A stretch of 55,251 nt of DNA from positions 1 to 55,251 of the forward strand of contig CASDQW010000066.1 in assembly GCA_949282965.1 (NCBI GenBank). The letters are read 5' to 3'. Made by a program: the position numbers and the translations under genes. The DNA comes from an uncultured Lentisphaeria bacterium (lineage in GTDB: Bacteria; Verrucomicrobiota; Lentisphaeria; Victivallales; Victivallaceae). The notes under the pieces are model-generated. The model searched no databases. It saw only the letters and a program-made list of their open reading frames with translations, and had not been told where the DNA came from. Below, piece after piece: positions 8,110-16,837 of this stretch; position 1 is the stretch's first letter; the number at the start of each line of letters is the position of its first letter.

Positions 8110-10287
8110 ATGTTCAAGCAAAAACGGTGGATGACCGGCATGATGACGGCCTGTGCCATTTCGGCCGGGGCAGCCACCTACCACCTGTCTCCCGACGGTA
8201 ACGACGAACGCGGCGACGGCTCCGCAACCAGGCCATGGCGCAGCCTCACCAAGGTCAACGCCGCGCTCAATCCCGGCGACGTCGCCCTCTTCCGTCCGGG
8301 CGTCTACGAAGGATCAATCCGACCGCCCCGTTCCGGGACCGAAGAACAGCCGATCACCTACCGCTCGGCCACTCCCGGCGCGGCGAAAATCGTCGGCCTC
8401 AGCAATGCCGCCATTCTGATCCGGGAACGGAATCACATCACCGTCGACGGCTTTGAAATCGCCGTCAAACCCGGCGTCCACTGGGCGAAAATCGACCAGT
8501 CTGCCTCCATCCGGGTGTCCAACGTCGTCTGCCGCAATGCGCAAAACGTCTGGGCTCCTTTTCTGGTGACTGCGACCCGGTTCAGCCGTTTCGAAAATCT
8601 GCTGCTGGACACCAACTTCCGTGACCCGCTGACGGTCAAGCCCAATTTCAACGACGGCGACGGTTTTACCTTGGACAACATGATGGACAACCGCGACTGT
8701 CATTTCAACGTCTACGACCGCATCCGGACCACCCGCGCCGGGCATACGCCGTTCATGCTGTGGGAGGATTGCTCGGACAACGTCATCCGCAACTGCGTCT
8801 TCGACGGCCGCTGGGGGCGCAATTTCGAATTCTTCAACGCCAAACGGAACCTGATCGAAAACAACATCATCACCAATTCGCTCTTCGGCTCCGGAAACGC
8901 CGATTCCTCGGCCAAGCTCTTCGTGCACGATTCGATTTTCCGGCGCAACGTGATTTTCCGCAACTCCGGCAACCCGCTGGCGGCGTACAGTTACCAGTAT
9001 GAACAGATGGCTCCCTTCAGCATCCGCCGCAGCCGGATCTACTTCAATACCTGGAGCGGCAATTCAGGCAGCGCCTGGAGCTTCGCCGAACTGGTCGGCC
9101 GGGAGAAGATCGTGCGGGACAACGTCTTCAAAAACAACATCTGGAGCGACAACAATCCTGACGGCAGCCCGATCGCCATCGAATTCAACGAAACGATCAT
9201 CCAGAAAGAAAATCCCTTCCGATCCAACATCATCCACGGCCGGAACATCGGCGACAAAGTGATCAGCCACGGTTATCCCCCGAAATATTACACCCTCGCG
9301 GAGGCGGCCCGGGCCTTTCCCGAACTCTTCCGCGGCAATTTCGACGTCGACCCCGGATTCGTCAATCTGGCGACCGACAACTTCCGGCTGCGGCCGGGCA
9401 GCCCGGCGATCGACCGCGGCGAGGCATTGACCCGGACCACCGGGGCGGGGTCCGGACGGGTCGTCGCGGTTGACGATGTCCGTTATTTCTACGACGGCTT
9501 CGGCATTCCCGGAGAAAAAGGCGACCTCATCCGGATCGGCGCCGCCGAGACGCGGGTGGTCAAGTGCGATCTGGAGAACAACCTCCTGACCATCGACCGC
9601 GACCTCCGGTGGCAGCAGGGTGAGCCCGTCAATCTGCCTTTTGCCGGGCGCGCACCGGACCTCGGCGCCTACGAAAGCGGCCTGCCCGATTCCGGCCCGG
9701 TGATTCCCAAAGATCTGCAGCGCGAAGACGACCTGGAGCGTGCCGAACGCACCGTCATCAACTGCGATTTTGAACTGGAGCATCCGGAGCGCTGGAATTA
9801 TCTCTGGGCCTTCGTCCGGTACGGCAATGCGACCGGTATGCTTGATCTGGAAAATCCGGCGGCGGGCGGCAAGGGATCGCTGCGCATTTTCGCCCGCGCC
9901 GAAGCCGCCGAAAAAGGCGCGCCGATGACCTGCATCATCAGTCCTTTCGGGTGGCTGATCGACCGTTTCCCGATGGTCCGCTTCTCCTACCGGATTCCGC
10001 CGGGGGTGCCGGTCGGGATCGCCGTCAATCTGCCGGTGGTCGACGGCCAGTCGTCGCTGATCTACCTCGGTGGGTCAAAGGCCCTGGCCACCGGCAACCT
10101 GCCCAACGCCAAGGTGATCAAACTTATTGACGACGGCAAGTGGCATCAGGCCGAGCTCGATGTCCGCAGTGTGCGGAAAATCGTGCCCGGTGCCCGGAGA
10201 ATCATGCGGTTCCGCTTCGCCACCGACAACAACGGCAAGCCGGGTGATCAGTATTGGATCGATAATTTTAAAATCGAACGCCGCTGA
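8110..10287 (+). CDS. Secreted right-handed parallel beta-helix protein with C-terminal jelly-roll-like domain
   Basis: This exported protein of 725 residues is probably a polysaccharide-binding or -cleaving enzyme. The start at 8110 follows GGAGGT with ideal spacing. A short signal peptide (MFKQKRWMTGMMTACAISAGAA) leads into YHLSPDGNDERGDGSATRPW and GDVALFRPGVYEGSIRPP, the entry segment typical of pectate-lyase-like and chondroitinase-B-like beta-helix proteins. Residues up to about 460 hold repeated short strands rich in Asn turns (VIRNCVFDG, NLIENNIITNS, RNVIFRNSGNP). This is followed by a linker with DVRYFYDGFGIPGEKGDLIRIG and DRDLRWQQGEPVNLPF. The last 180 residues (ELEHPERWNYLWAFVRYGNA to YWIDNFKIERR) look like a carbohydrate-binding jelly roll. 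Substrate and catalytic residues cannot be assigned from sequence alone. Confidence 0.8.
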   Translation: MFKQKRWMTGMMTACAISAGAATYHLSPDGNDERGDGSATRPWRSLTKVNAALNPGDVALFRPGVYEGSIRPPRSGTEEQPITYRSATPGAAKIVGLSNAAILIRERNHITVDGFEIAVKPGVHWAKIDQSASIRVSNVVCRNAQNVWAPFLVTATRFSRFENLLLDTNFRDPLTVKPNFNDGDGFTLDNMMDNRDCHFNVYDRIRTTRAGHTPFMLWEDCSDNVIRNCVFDGRWGRNFEFFNAKRNLIENNIITNSLFGSGNADSSAKLFVHDSIFRRNVIFRNSGNPLAAYSYQYEQMAPFSIRRSRIYFNTWSGNSGSAWSFAELVGREKIVRDNVFKNNIWSDNNPDGSPIAIEFNETIIQKENPFRSNIIHGRNIGDKVISHGYPPKYYTLAEAARAFPELFRGNFDVDPGFVNLATDNFRLRPGSPAIDRGEALTRTTGAGSGRVVAVDDVRYFYDGFGIPGEKGDLIRIGAAETRVVKCDLENNLLTIDRDLRWQQGEPVNLPFAGRAPDLGAYESGLPDSGPVIPKDLQREDDLERAERTVINCDFELEHPERWNYLWAFVRYGNATGMLDLENPAAGGKGSLRIFARAEAAEKGAPMTCIISPFGWLIDRFPMVRFSYRIPPGVPVGIAVNLPVVDGQSSLIYLGGSKALATGNLPNAKVIKLIDDGKWHQAELDVRSVRKIVPGARRIMRFRFATDNNGKPGDQYWIDNFKIERR

Positions 10288-10298
10288 CGCGCGCTCCC

Positions 10299-10326
10299 GT
10301 CCCGGCGCCCTCCGGACGCCCGGGAC
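10299..10326 (+). terminator. GC-rich hairpin between the two secreted-protein genes
   Basis: GTCCCGG (10299-10305) pairs with CCGGGAC (10320-10326), starting 12 bases after the beta-helix stop codon. It lacks a T-run, so it could be attenuating or structural only. Confidence 0.35.
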
Positions 10327-10382
10327 GCCCCTTGCGGCTCGTCGCTCAACATCGCGACCGGCAACAGGAGAAACTAACTTGC

Positions 10383-11636
10383 ATGAAACAATCGATTCTC
10401 TGGATCAGCATATTGGTTCTGGCCCTGACCGCCCGGGGCAATGCCGGCGTCTTCCGCGGCAGCGGCCGGACGCCGGTACTCGGTTCCACGACCCGGATTC
10501 AAATGGTCGAGGAAGAGGTGGTCATGCAGCCGCTGCGCGGCAACTGGCCGGTGGACGACTCCGCCCGGAATCTGGATCCGATGCGTTTTCACTGCACCTT
10601 CCGGCTGCGCAACCTGACCGATGAAACCGTGACGGTACCGGTGGGATTCCCGCTTGACGCCGGGAGTCTTCCGGGCAATAACCAGCCGGTGAACCAGTCG
10701 GAAATCATTGCCCGTTACGCCTTCGTCGCCGGTACCGCGGATCAGGTTTTTCCGGTGCGGTACGTACCCTATGACGGGGAAAAGAAATTTTCCCGTCTGT
10801 TTCTCTGGGAAATGACGTTCCGCCCCCGGCAGGAAATCACCTTGTACGTTCATTATCAAACGGACGGAGTCATGGGAGCGGCCATCACCTCGAAGGACGG
10901 AAATCCGTCTCCTCCCCGGTATCGGCATCTGCGCCTTCTGGAACAAAGTATCATACAGGGGCACTTTTACGTCACGGAAACCGGGAACAGCTGGGCGGGA
11001 GAAATCGAAAAGGCGGTTTTCCGCATTGCCCCCTTCGAATTTGAAGAATACCTTGCCCGACGCGGCCCCATTGAAATGACGGAAGCCACCCGGGCCCGCC
11101 TGAACGCCCGCCAGCCCCGGGAACCGTCCCTTGCCCTGATGTTGCTGAACACGCCCATGAACCCCGAATGGCAGCCGCCCCGCTCCCAGTGGCGCGAGGC
11201 CACGGATCCGCGTACCGAAAAACGGTGTCTGGAATTGACCTTCGCTCCGTTCAAGCCCCGGGGAAAAGAAGACAACCTGCAGATCCTCTACCGGTTTGTC
11301 ATGATGCCGCAAAACATAGAACAGCTGGAGCTGCTGCTCTCGTGCATCCGGAGTAAAATGGAAGCGGCGGAACAGCGCTACCAGCGCACCCGGGAAACGG
11401 TGGAGAAACTGCGCCGGGAAACGCCCGGGCGAGCAACTAAGCAGCATGATCCACCCATTCCTTATTCCCCCGCGGTGGAAAAAGACATCGCCGACATCGT
11501 ACTGGAGTTCCACGGCATCGCCACCGGCAATGAGGAAATCCGGGAATTTCTCGAACACCAGAAATGGTATCCCGCGCCCCCGCGGCCTCTGGATCCGGCG
11601 CTGAAAAAGCGTCTAAAGGAACTTTCCCGTCGCTGA
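10383..11636 (+). CDS. Secreted protein of unknown function
   Basis: This 417-residue protein begins with a clear Sec signal peptide (MKQSILWISILVLALTARGNAG). The next 180 residues are beta-rich, including CTFRLRNLTDETVTVPVGFPLD and EMTFRPRQEITLYVHYQTDG, which resembles secreted immunoglobulin-like or DUF4424-like domains. The C-terminal 110 residues are charged and helical (SCIRSKMEAAEQRYQRTRETVEKLRRETPG), probably coiled coil. I do not recognise a specific family. Start choice: AGGAG lies about 12 bases before the ATG at 10383, which is long, but the signal peptide begins exactly there. It follows the beta-helix gene by 95 bases and may be co-transcribed unless the intervening hairpin stops the polymerase. 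A hairpin at 11642-11674 separates it from the convergent LysR gene. Confidence 0.7.
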   Translation: MKQSILWISILVLALTARGNAGVFRGSGRTPVLGSTTRIQMVEEEVVMQPLRGNWPVDDSARNLDPMRFHCTFRLRNLTDETVTVPVGFPLDAGSLPGNNQPVNQSEIIARYAFVAGTADQVFPVRYVPYDGEKKFSRLFLWEMTFRPRQEITLYVHYQTDGVMGAAITSKDGNPSPPRYRHLRLLEQSIIQGHFYVTETGNSWAGEIEKAVFRIAPFEFEEYLARRGPIEMTEATRARLNARQPREPSLALMLLNTPMNPEWQPPRSQWREATDPRTEKRCLELTFAPFKPRGKEDNLQILYRFVMMPQNIEQLELLLSCIRSKMEAAEQRYQRTRETVEKLRRETPGRATKQHDPPIPYSPAVEKDIADIVLEFHGIATGNEEIREFLEHQKWYPAPPRPLDPALKKRLKELSRR

Positions 11637-11641
11637 GCCAC

Positions 11642-11686
11642 CGTTCCGCGGTGCGCCATCTCGGCACCGGAACGACGCGCCGTTCC
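11642..11686. terminator. Alternative stem-loops between convergent genes
   Basis: CGTTCC-gc-GGTGC (11642-11654) pairs with GCACCGGAACG (11664-11674) as an 11-base-pair stem with a two-base bulge. The same GGAACG (11669-11674) can instead pair with a second CGTTCC (11681-11686). The two foldings exclude each other. No long T-run is present on either strand, so termination strength is uncertain. Confidence 0.5.
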
Positions 11687-11718
11687 CCGCTGACGCCCAG
11701 CCCTCCCCGGTTTCCGGC

Positions 11719-12606
11719 TCACCGCTGCCGCTGGAGCTGCAGACGGCAGAAGGTGATGAATTTTTCCGTGAATTTCAAATTTTCGTCGGGCAGATAGAGA
11801 AAGTTCATGGTCCGGCAGATCGCGGATTCCTCCGGCTCCGCGGCGCAGAGCGTCCCCGCCTCGAGCTCCTCCCGGATGGCCAGCTCGGAAATGACGGTGA
11901 TGCCGAACCCCGCCTTGATCATGTTCTTGATGGCGTCAAACCCCGCGATCTCCAGCACGCCGGGGTATTCGTCCAGCTCGATGTCGTGCCGGCGGCAGAA
12001 CTGCTCAAATGCAAACCGGGTCCCCGACCCCTTTTCCCGCAGCAGCAGCGGCACCCCGGAGCGCAGCAGTTCCCGGATGGAGCGTGATGGCAGCCGCCCC
12101 CGCCCCGCGATCAGCAGCCGGTCCTCCAGCAGCGGCCGGGAAAGAAAGAAATTCTCGTCGAACGGTCCCTCCACCAGTGCCAGATCGAACTGGCGCAGCT
12201 TCAATTTCTCCGCAATTTCATGCGTATTGTCGATCCGCAAACTGAAGCGCCGGGTGCGGTCTGCCGCCATGTACCGCGCCATCAGTTCCGGCAGTACGTA
12301 TCCGCCCGCGGTCATCGTCGCGCCGATCCGGCAGGAACGAACCGCGCCGGCGGCGGCCCGGACCCGCTGCACCACATGATCCGTCATACTCAGCAGCGGT
12401 TCCGTTTCCCGGAGCAGCGCCCGCCCCGCGGCAGTCAGGTGCAACTCCCGCCCGTCCCGCACAAACAGCGCCACGCCCAGCTCCTCCTCCAGCCGCCGGA
12501 TCTGCCCGGTCACGTTCGGCTGCGTCATCGCCAGCGCCGCCGCCGCGCGGGTGAAGTTGTTCATCGTCGCCGCCATCTGAAAAATCCGCAACCGCCGGTC
12601 CCACAT
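11719..12606 (-). CDS. LysR-family transcriptional regulator, YeiE-like
   Basis: This DNA-binding regulator has a typical LysR length of 295 residues. The N-terminal winged helix-turn-helix is clear: FTRAAAALAMTQPNVTGQIRRLEEELGVALF at about residues 18-48, then LTAAGRALL. It is followed by a two-lobed periplasmic-binding-like sensor domain (RIGATMTAGGYVLPELMARY onward, with FDLALVEGPFDENFF, GFDAIKNMIKAGFGITVISELA). It is divergent from a YeiH/UPF0324 transporter gene. In enterobacteria the LysR protein YeiE sits next to yeiH and responds to sulfite, so the pairing suggests control of that transporter here. The start at 12606 is preceded by GGAGGAGAAGCA; a longer open frame to 12663 lacks a ribosome site. 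The effector is unknown. Confidence 0.88.
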   Translation of the reverse strand: MWDRRLRIFQMAATMNNFTRAAAALAMTQPNVTGQIRRLEEELGVALFVRDGRELHLTAAGRALLRETEPLLSMTDHVVQRVRAAAGAVRSCRIGATMTAGGYVLPELMARYMAADRTRRFSLRIDNTHEIAEKLKLRQFDLALVEGPFDENFFLSRPLLEDRLLIAGRGRLPSRSIRELLRSGVPLLLREKGSGTRFAFEQFCRRHDIELDEYPGVLEIAGFDAIKNMIKAGFGITVISELAIREELEAGTLCAAEPEESAICRTMNFLYLPDENLKFTEKFITFCRLQLQRQR

Positions 12607-12662
12607 TGCTTCTCCTCCGTTTTGGTTCCGCATCCCGATATAATACCATACCGCCTCAATCA

Positions 12663-12685
12663 ATTATTTTCAATTATCGAATAAT
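12663..12685. promoter_or_regulatory. Candidate LysR-type operator between lysR-like and yeiH-like genes
   Basis: An AT-rich interrupted dyad, ATTATT (12663-12668), 11 bases, AATAAT (12680-12685), lies in the 187-base divergent intergenic region 57 bases upstream of the regulator start. Its size and geometry match the LysR box form (T-N11-A inside a dyad). The whole 12640-12735 stretch is strikingly AT-rich against the GC-rich background, as expected for divergent promoters. Confidence 0.45.
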
Positions 12686-12793
12686 AGGTTTCAATCATTT
12701 TTATTTTGATATTGAGCGGTTATCTTATACGAACAAACCAACGAAAGAACCGTTTACAGAACAACGTTTTTCACCAGTTGAAGGAACCGTCTT

Positions 12794-13783
<990 letters not shown>

Positions 13784-13801
13784 AAAAATCCCGGAAACGA
13801 C

Positions 13802-13830
13802 TTGACGAAAACCTTTTTCCGGCGTATGTT
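13802..13830 (+). promoter_or_regulatory. Putative sigma70 promoter of the plus-strand MFS gene
   Basis: TTGACG (13802-13807), a 17-base spacer, then TATGTT (13825-13830), leaving a leader of about 120 bases before the ATG at 13960. Confidence 0.6.
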
Positions 13831-13959
13831 GCAGAATGGGAATTGCCGCTCGAACCGAAATGGAGCGGCTCCCTTTTTTTCGCATGATTTCCCGGAAGAC
13901 ATCAGACGGGCGAACCGGGCCGTTGCAGACGGTTTTTCTGCAGTTAAACGGAGTCGCGC

Positions 13960-15312
13960 ATGTCGTTTCTGCGTCAACTTTTTCAACAGCCGGACCTGCG
14001 TCCGGACCAGCTCAATGAAAACAACCAGGTCACCGATCAACGCATTCTGAACCGGGACCGGATCAAATTCGGCGCCAGCGGCGTGCTGCAGCTCTTCGGC
14101 CTTACCGCGCTGAATACCGTCATCATCCGCGCTCTGGGCGGCGGTCAGCTTCATCTCGGCATCATCGGTTCCCTCGGCGGCTTCGGCATCATGTTCGAAT
14201 GGCTCGGCGCCGTGCTGCTGCGCAAAACCGGCTCCTGCCGCAAGGCGGAAACCATCGTCATTCTCTTCCGTCTCGCCATGATGCTGCTGCTGGCATTGGT
14301 CCTGCTCGCGGCCATGCGACCGGAATGGCGCATGTACTGTTTGTGGGGGTTTCTCGCGGTCAGCTTCTGTCTGCTCGCCGGAGCCGGACTGCGGAGCAAC
14401 GTCGAAACCACCTGGATCGGCGACCTGGTGCCGAAACAGATTCTGGGCTGGTTCACCGGCATCAAGTTTTTCATGACCGTACTGGGGGCGCTGGTCTCCT
14501 CCCTGCTGGTCGGCTACGTGGCCGACATCGCGCTCCGGAACCGGGATTATGAACTGCGCACCTACGCCGCCATGGCCGGCGCCGTGGCGCTGCTCTACGC
14601 CGTGGCACTGGTGGTGGTCAACACCATTACGGACCGGAAACCGAAATCGATCAAGTTTTTCGGAAACGGCAAAAACGCCCCCTCGCTCAATTACGCCAGT
14701 CCGGCGCTGTGGGCTTATATCGCGTTCTTTTTCATGTGGACCAGCGGCCGCGGGGCGCTGGCCTGCTTTACCACCGCCTATTTGCTGGATCTCCACTACT
14801 CCATGACCAAGATCATGATGATTCTGGTCATTCAGAACGTGGTCGCCGCCGTGATGGTGCTGGTCATGGGCAAAGTCACCGACCGTTTCGGGACCCGGCT
14901 GCCGCTGATTATCGTCTCGTTCGTCATCGCATCCAGCATGATGCTCTGGGTGTCCTCCGCGTGGTTCGGCATCTACCCGATTCTGGTTTATCAGGTGCTG
15001 GGCGGAGTCGCAGGCAATACGCATTCGATGCTGGCGGTCAACTACGGACAGGAAATCTTCCCGACGGAAGGCCGGGCCGGCTATTTCGGCTTCAGTCGGA
15101 TTTTCGTCGGCATCGCCATGTTCGTCGGGACGCTCAGCGCCGGAGTGTTCATGCACCATGTGCACTGGAGCGCCCAATTATGGGGTGCGACCCTCAACAG
15201 CTATCATCTGCTGTTTTTCCTGTGCGCCCTGGTCCCGATGTGCTGCGTCATACCGTTGATTCTGATCGGCAAACGCACCGTTCAGCCGAAGCGGGTTCCC
15301 GATATGGCGTAA
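13960..15312 (+). CDS. MFS transporter, copy 1 of a convergent paralogous pair
   Basis: This 450-residue carrier has about twelve hydrophobic segments. It begins with an unusual soluble N-terminal stretch, QQPDLRPDQLNENNQVTDQR and ILNRDRIKFG, that recurs almost unchanged in the convergent gene at 15360-16706. Shared core blocks include IIRALGGGQLHLGIIGS, WIGDLVPKQILGWFTGIK and the cytoplasmic loop MGKVTDRFGTRLPLIIVS, which is the MFS signature region (D-R-F-G-x-R). QVLGGVAGNTHSMLAVNYG is also matched in the paralogue. The substrate is likely a sugar or oligosaccharide, judged only from the neighbouring glycan operon. CGGAG precedes the ATG by six bases. It has its own promoter at 13802. Confidence 0.82.
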   Translation: MSFLRQLFQQPDLRPDQLNENNQVTDQRILNRDRIKFGASGVLQLFGLTALNTVIIRALGGGQLHLGIIGSLGGFGIMFEWLGAVLLRKTGSCRKAETIVILFRLAMMLLLALVLLAAMRPEWRMYCLWGFLAVSFCLLAGAGLRSNVETTWIGDLVPKQILGWFTGIKFFMTVLGALVSSLLVGYVADIALRNRDYELRTYAAMAGAVALLYAVALVVVNTITDRKPKSIKFFGNGKNAPSLNYASPALWAYIAFFFMWTSGRGALACFTTAYLLDLHYSMTKIMMILVIQNVVAAVMVLVMGKVTDRFGTRLPLIIVSFVIASSMMLWVSSAWFGIYPILVYQVLGGVAGNTHSMLAVNYGQEIFPTEGRAGYFGFSRIFVGIAMFVGTLSAGVFMHHVHWSAQLWGATLNSYHLLFFLCALVPMCCVIPLILIGKRTVQPKRVPDMA

Positions 15313-15324
15313 TCCCGACCGGAG

Positions 15325-15349
15325 GAAGGCGGCGCCGACCGCCGCCTTC
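15325..15349. terminator. Perfect stem-loop between convergent MFS genes
   Basis: GAAGGCGGC (15325-15333) and GCCGCCTTC (15341-15349) form a nine-base-pair stem with a seven-base loop, located in the 47-base gap between the two stop codons. It is suitable as a bidirectional terminator although no T-run flanks it. Confidence 0.6.
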
Positions 15350-15359
15350 ATGCTCAGAC

Positions 15360-16706
15360 TCAGCGGTTCTCCACCTTGCGTTTGCCGGCGATGAGCAGCG
15401 GAATTACGCAGCTCATGGTAAACAGCGAGCATCCGAAGAAGAACAAATGATAATGGTTGAGCTGCGCCCCCCACAGCGTCATCTTCCAGCCGGAGAGCAG
15501 CTCCATGATCCCCCCCGCCAGCAACGACGCCAGCAGCGCGCTGACGCCGATGAATACCCGGGAAAATCCAATGTATGCCGCCCGCCCCTGCGACGGGAAA
15601 ATTTCCAACCCGTAATTGATCCCGATCATGGAATGCGTATTGCCCGCCGCCCCATTAATGACCTGATAGGCGATCAGCAGCGGAATGCCGCCCCATGCGG
15701 AGCCCACCCAGAGCATCATGCTCAATCCGATGAAACCGGAAATGATGATCAGCGGCAGCCGCGTTCCGAAACGGTCCGACGCCCGTCCCACCACCAACAG
15801 CATGACCAGATTGACCACCGCCTGGATCGCGATCAGCAATGTGATTTTCCCCATTCCCATCCCGAAATAGTCAATCATGTAAGCCGTGCTGAACGCCAGC
15901 AGCGCCGTTCTCCCCCCCGCCCAGGTCAGATAAAACCAGATGTAGCACCACAAAGGCAAACTGTGCAGATTCAACTCCCGCAGCCAGCTCTTCTTCTGTG
16001 CATCCGCCACCTTTACCCCGCTGAACTGCGGCTTCCGGTCGGTCACCGTCGACATCAGCACCATGGCGACCACGTGCGAAAACGCCACCAGCACAAACAT
16101 CAGCGACAGGATGCCGGGATGCACCGTCATGCCCGCAATCTGACCGAAAAGAATCGTGAACGTCAGCACGCCCAGCGATCCGATGATCCATTTGACGCTG
16201 GTAAACCAGCCGCGCATGTTGACCGGTACCAGGTCGCCGATCCAGCTGCTTTCCACGTTCATCTGCACGCCGCTGGCCCCCGCCAGCCCGTAGGCTCCAA
16301 CCAGATAAATCCACAACGCCACCGTTATCCAGGTCGGCGCCGCCTCCACCAGCAGCAGCGAGCCCGCCATCACCAGGCCGAAAAGCACCCCGCCGCTCAA
16401 CGCCACATTCATCGCCACCCGGTTGGATCCGAACCGTTTCAGCAATACGGCCCCGATCCACTGCACCAGTGACCCCACGGTACCCGCACCCGCCACAATC
16501 CCCAGATGCAGATTGCCGCCGCCCAGCAGCCGGACCATCATGGTGTGGATCGGCGTAAGACCGCTCTCCTCGCTCTGGTACATGATGCAGCCGACCCCGA
16601 ATTTCACGCGATCGCGGCCGAGGATCCGGCGGTCGATAATCTGATTATCCTCGTTCAACTGGTCCGGACGAAGTTCCGGCTGGTGGAAAAGATTTTTGAA
16701 GGCCAT
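15360..16706 (-). CDS. MFS transporter, copy 2 of a convergent paralogous pair
   Basis: This 448-residue, roughly twelve-helix carrier is clearly homologous to the gene at 13960. It has the same N-terminal QPELRPDQLNEDNQIIDRR followed by ILGRDRVKFG, and matching blocks at MMVRLLGGGNLHLGI, WIGDLVPVNMRGWFTSVK, RASDRFGTRLPLIIIS and INGAAGNTHSMIGINYG. It lies 127 bases downstream of the LacI gene on the same strand and has its own near-consensus promoter (16809-16837) with a partial copy of the putative LacI operator behind it. This makes it the likely uptake system for the product of the GH26/GH94 operon. The ribosome site is weak (GGAGAG about 14 bases upstream of the ATG). Confidence 0.85.
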   Translation of the reverse strand: MAFKNLFHQPELRPDQLNEDNQIIDRRILGRDRVKFGVGCIMYQSEESGLTPIHTMMVRLLGGGNLHLGIVAGAGTVGSLVQWIGAVLLKRFGSNRVAMNVALSGGVLFGLVMAGSLLLVEAAPTWITVALWIYLVGAYGLAGASGVQMNVESSWIGDLVPVNMRGWFTSVKWIIGSLGVLTFTILFGQIAGMTVHPGILSLMFVLVAFSHVVAMVLMSTVTDRKPQFSGVKVADAQKKSWLRELNLHSLPLWCYIWFYLTWAGGRTALLAFSTAYMIDYFGMGMGKITLLIAIQAVVNLVMLLVVGRASDRFGTRLPLIIISGFIGLSMMLWVGSAWGGIPLLIAYQVINGAAGNTHSMIGINYGLEIFPSQGRAAYIGFSRVFIGVSALLASLLAGGIMELLSGWKMTLWGAQLNHYHLFFFGCSLFTMSCVIPLLIAGKRKVENR

Positions 16707-16758
16707 CTAAGAAATTCTTTCTCTCCTGTTCCGCTCGCGAAACGAAACCACCCCCCCC

Positions 16759-16766
16759 ACGTTTCG
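16759..16766. promoter_or_regulatory. Partial LacI-type operator upstream of the MFS gene
   Basis: ACGTTTCG on the plus strand equals the CGAAACGT core of the two 16-base repeats at 26991 and 27094. It lies about 45 bases downstream of the predicted transcription start and 53 bases before the MFS start codon. The flanks do not match, so this is tentative. Confidence 0.3.
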
Positions 16767-16808
16767 ACACGCGATCCGGCAATTGATAATGTGAAATAAG
16801 TGCAACGG

Positions 16809-16837
16809 AAAATACACCACATCCGGCGTTCTGTCAA
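16809..16837 (-). promoter_or_regulatory. Near-consensus promoter of the minus-strand MFS gene
   Basis: On the minus strand a consensus TTGACA (16832-16837) overlaps the LacI stop codon, followed by a 17-base spacer and TATTTT (16809-16814). The transporter can therefore be expressed apart from the long operon upstream. Confidence 0.65.
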
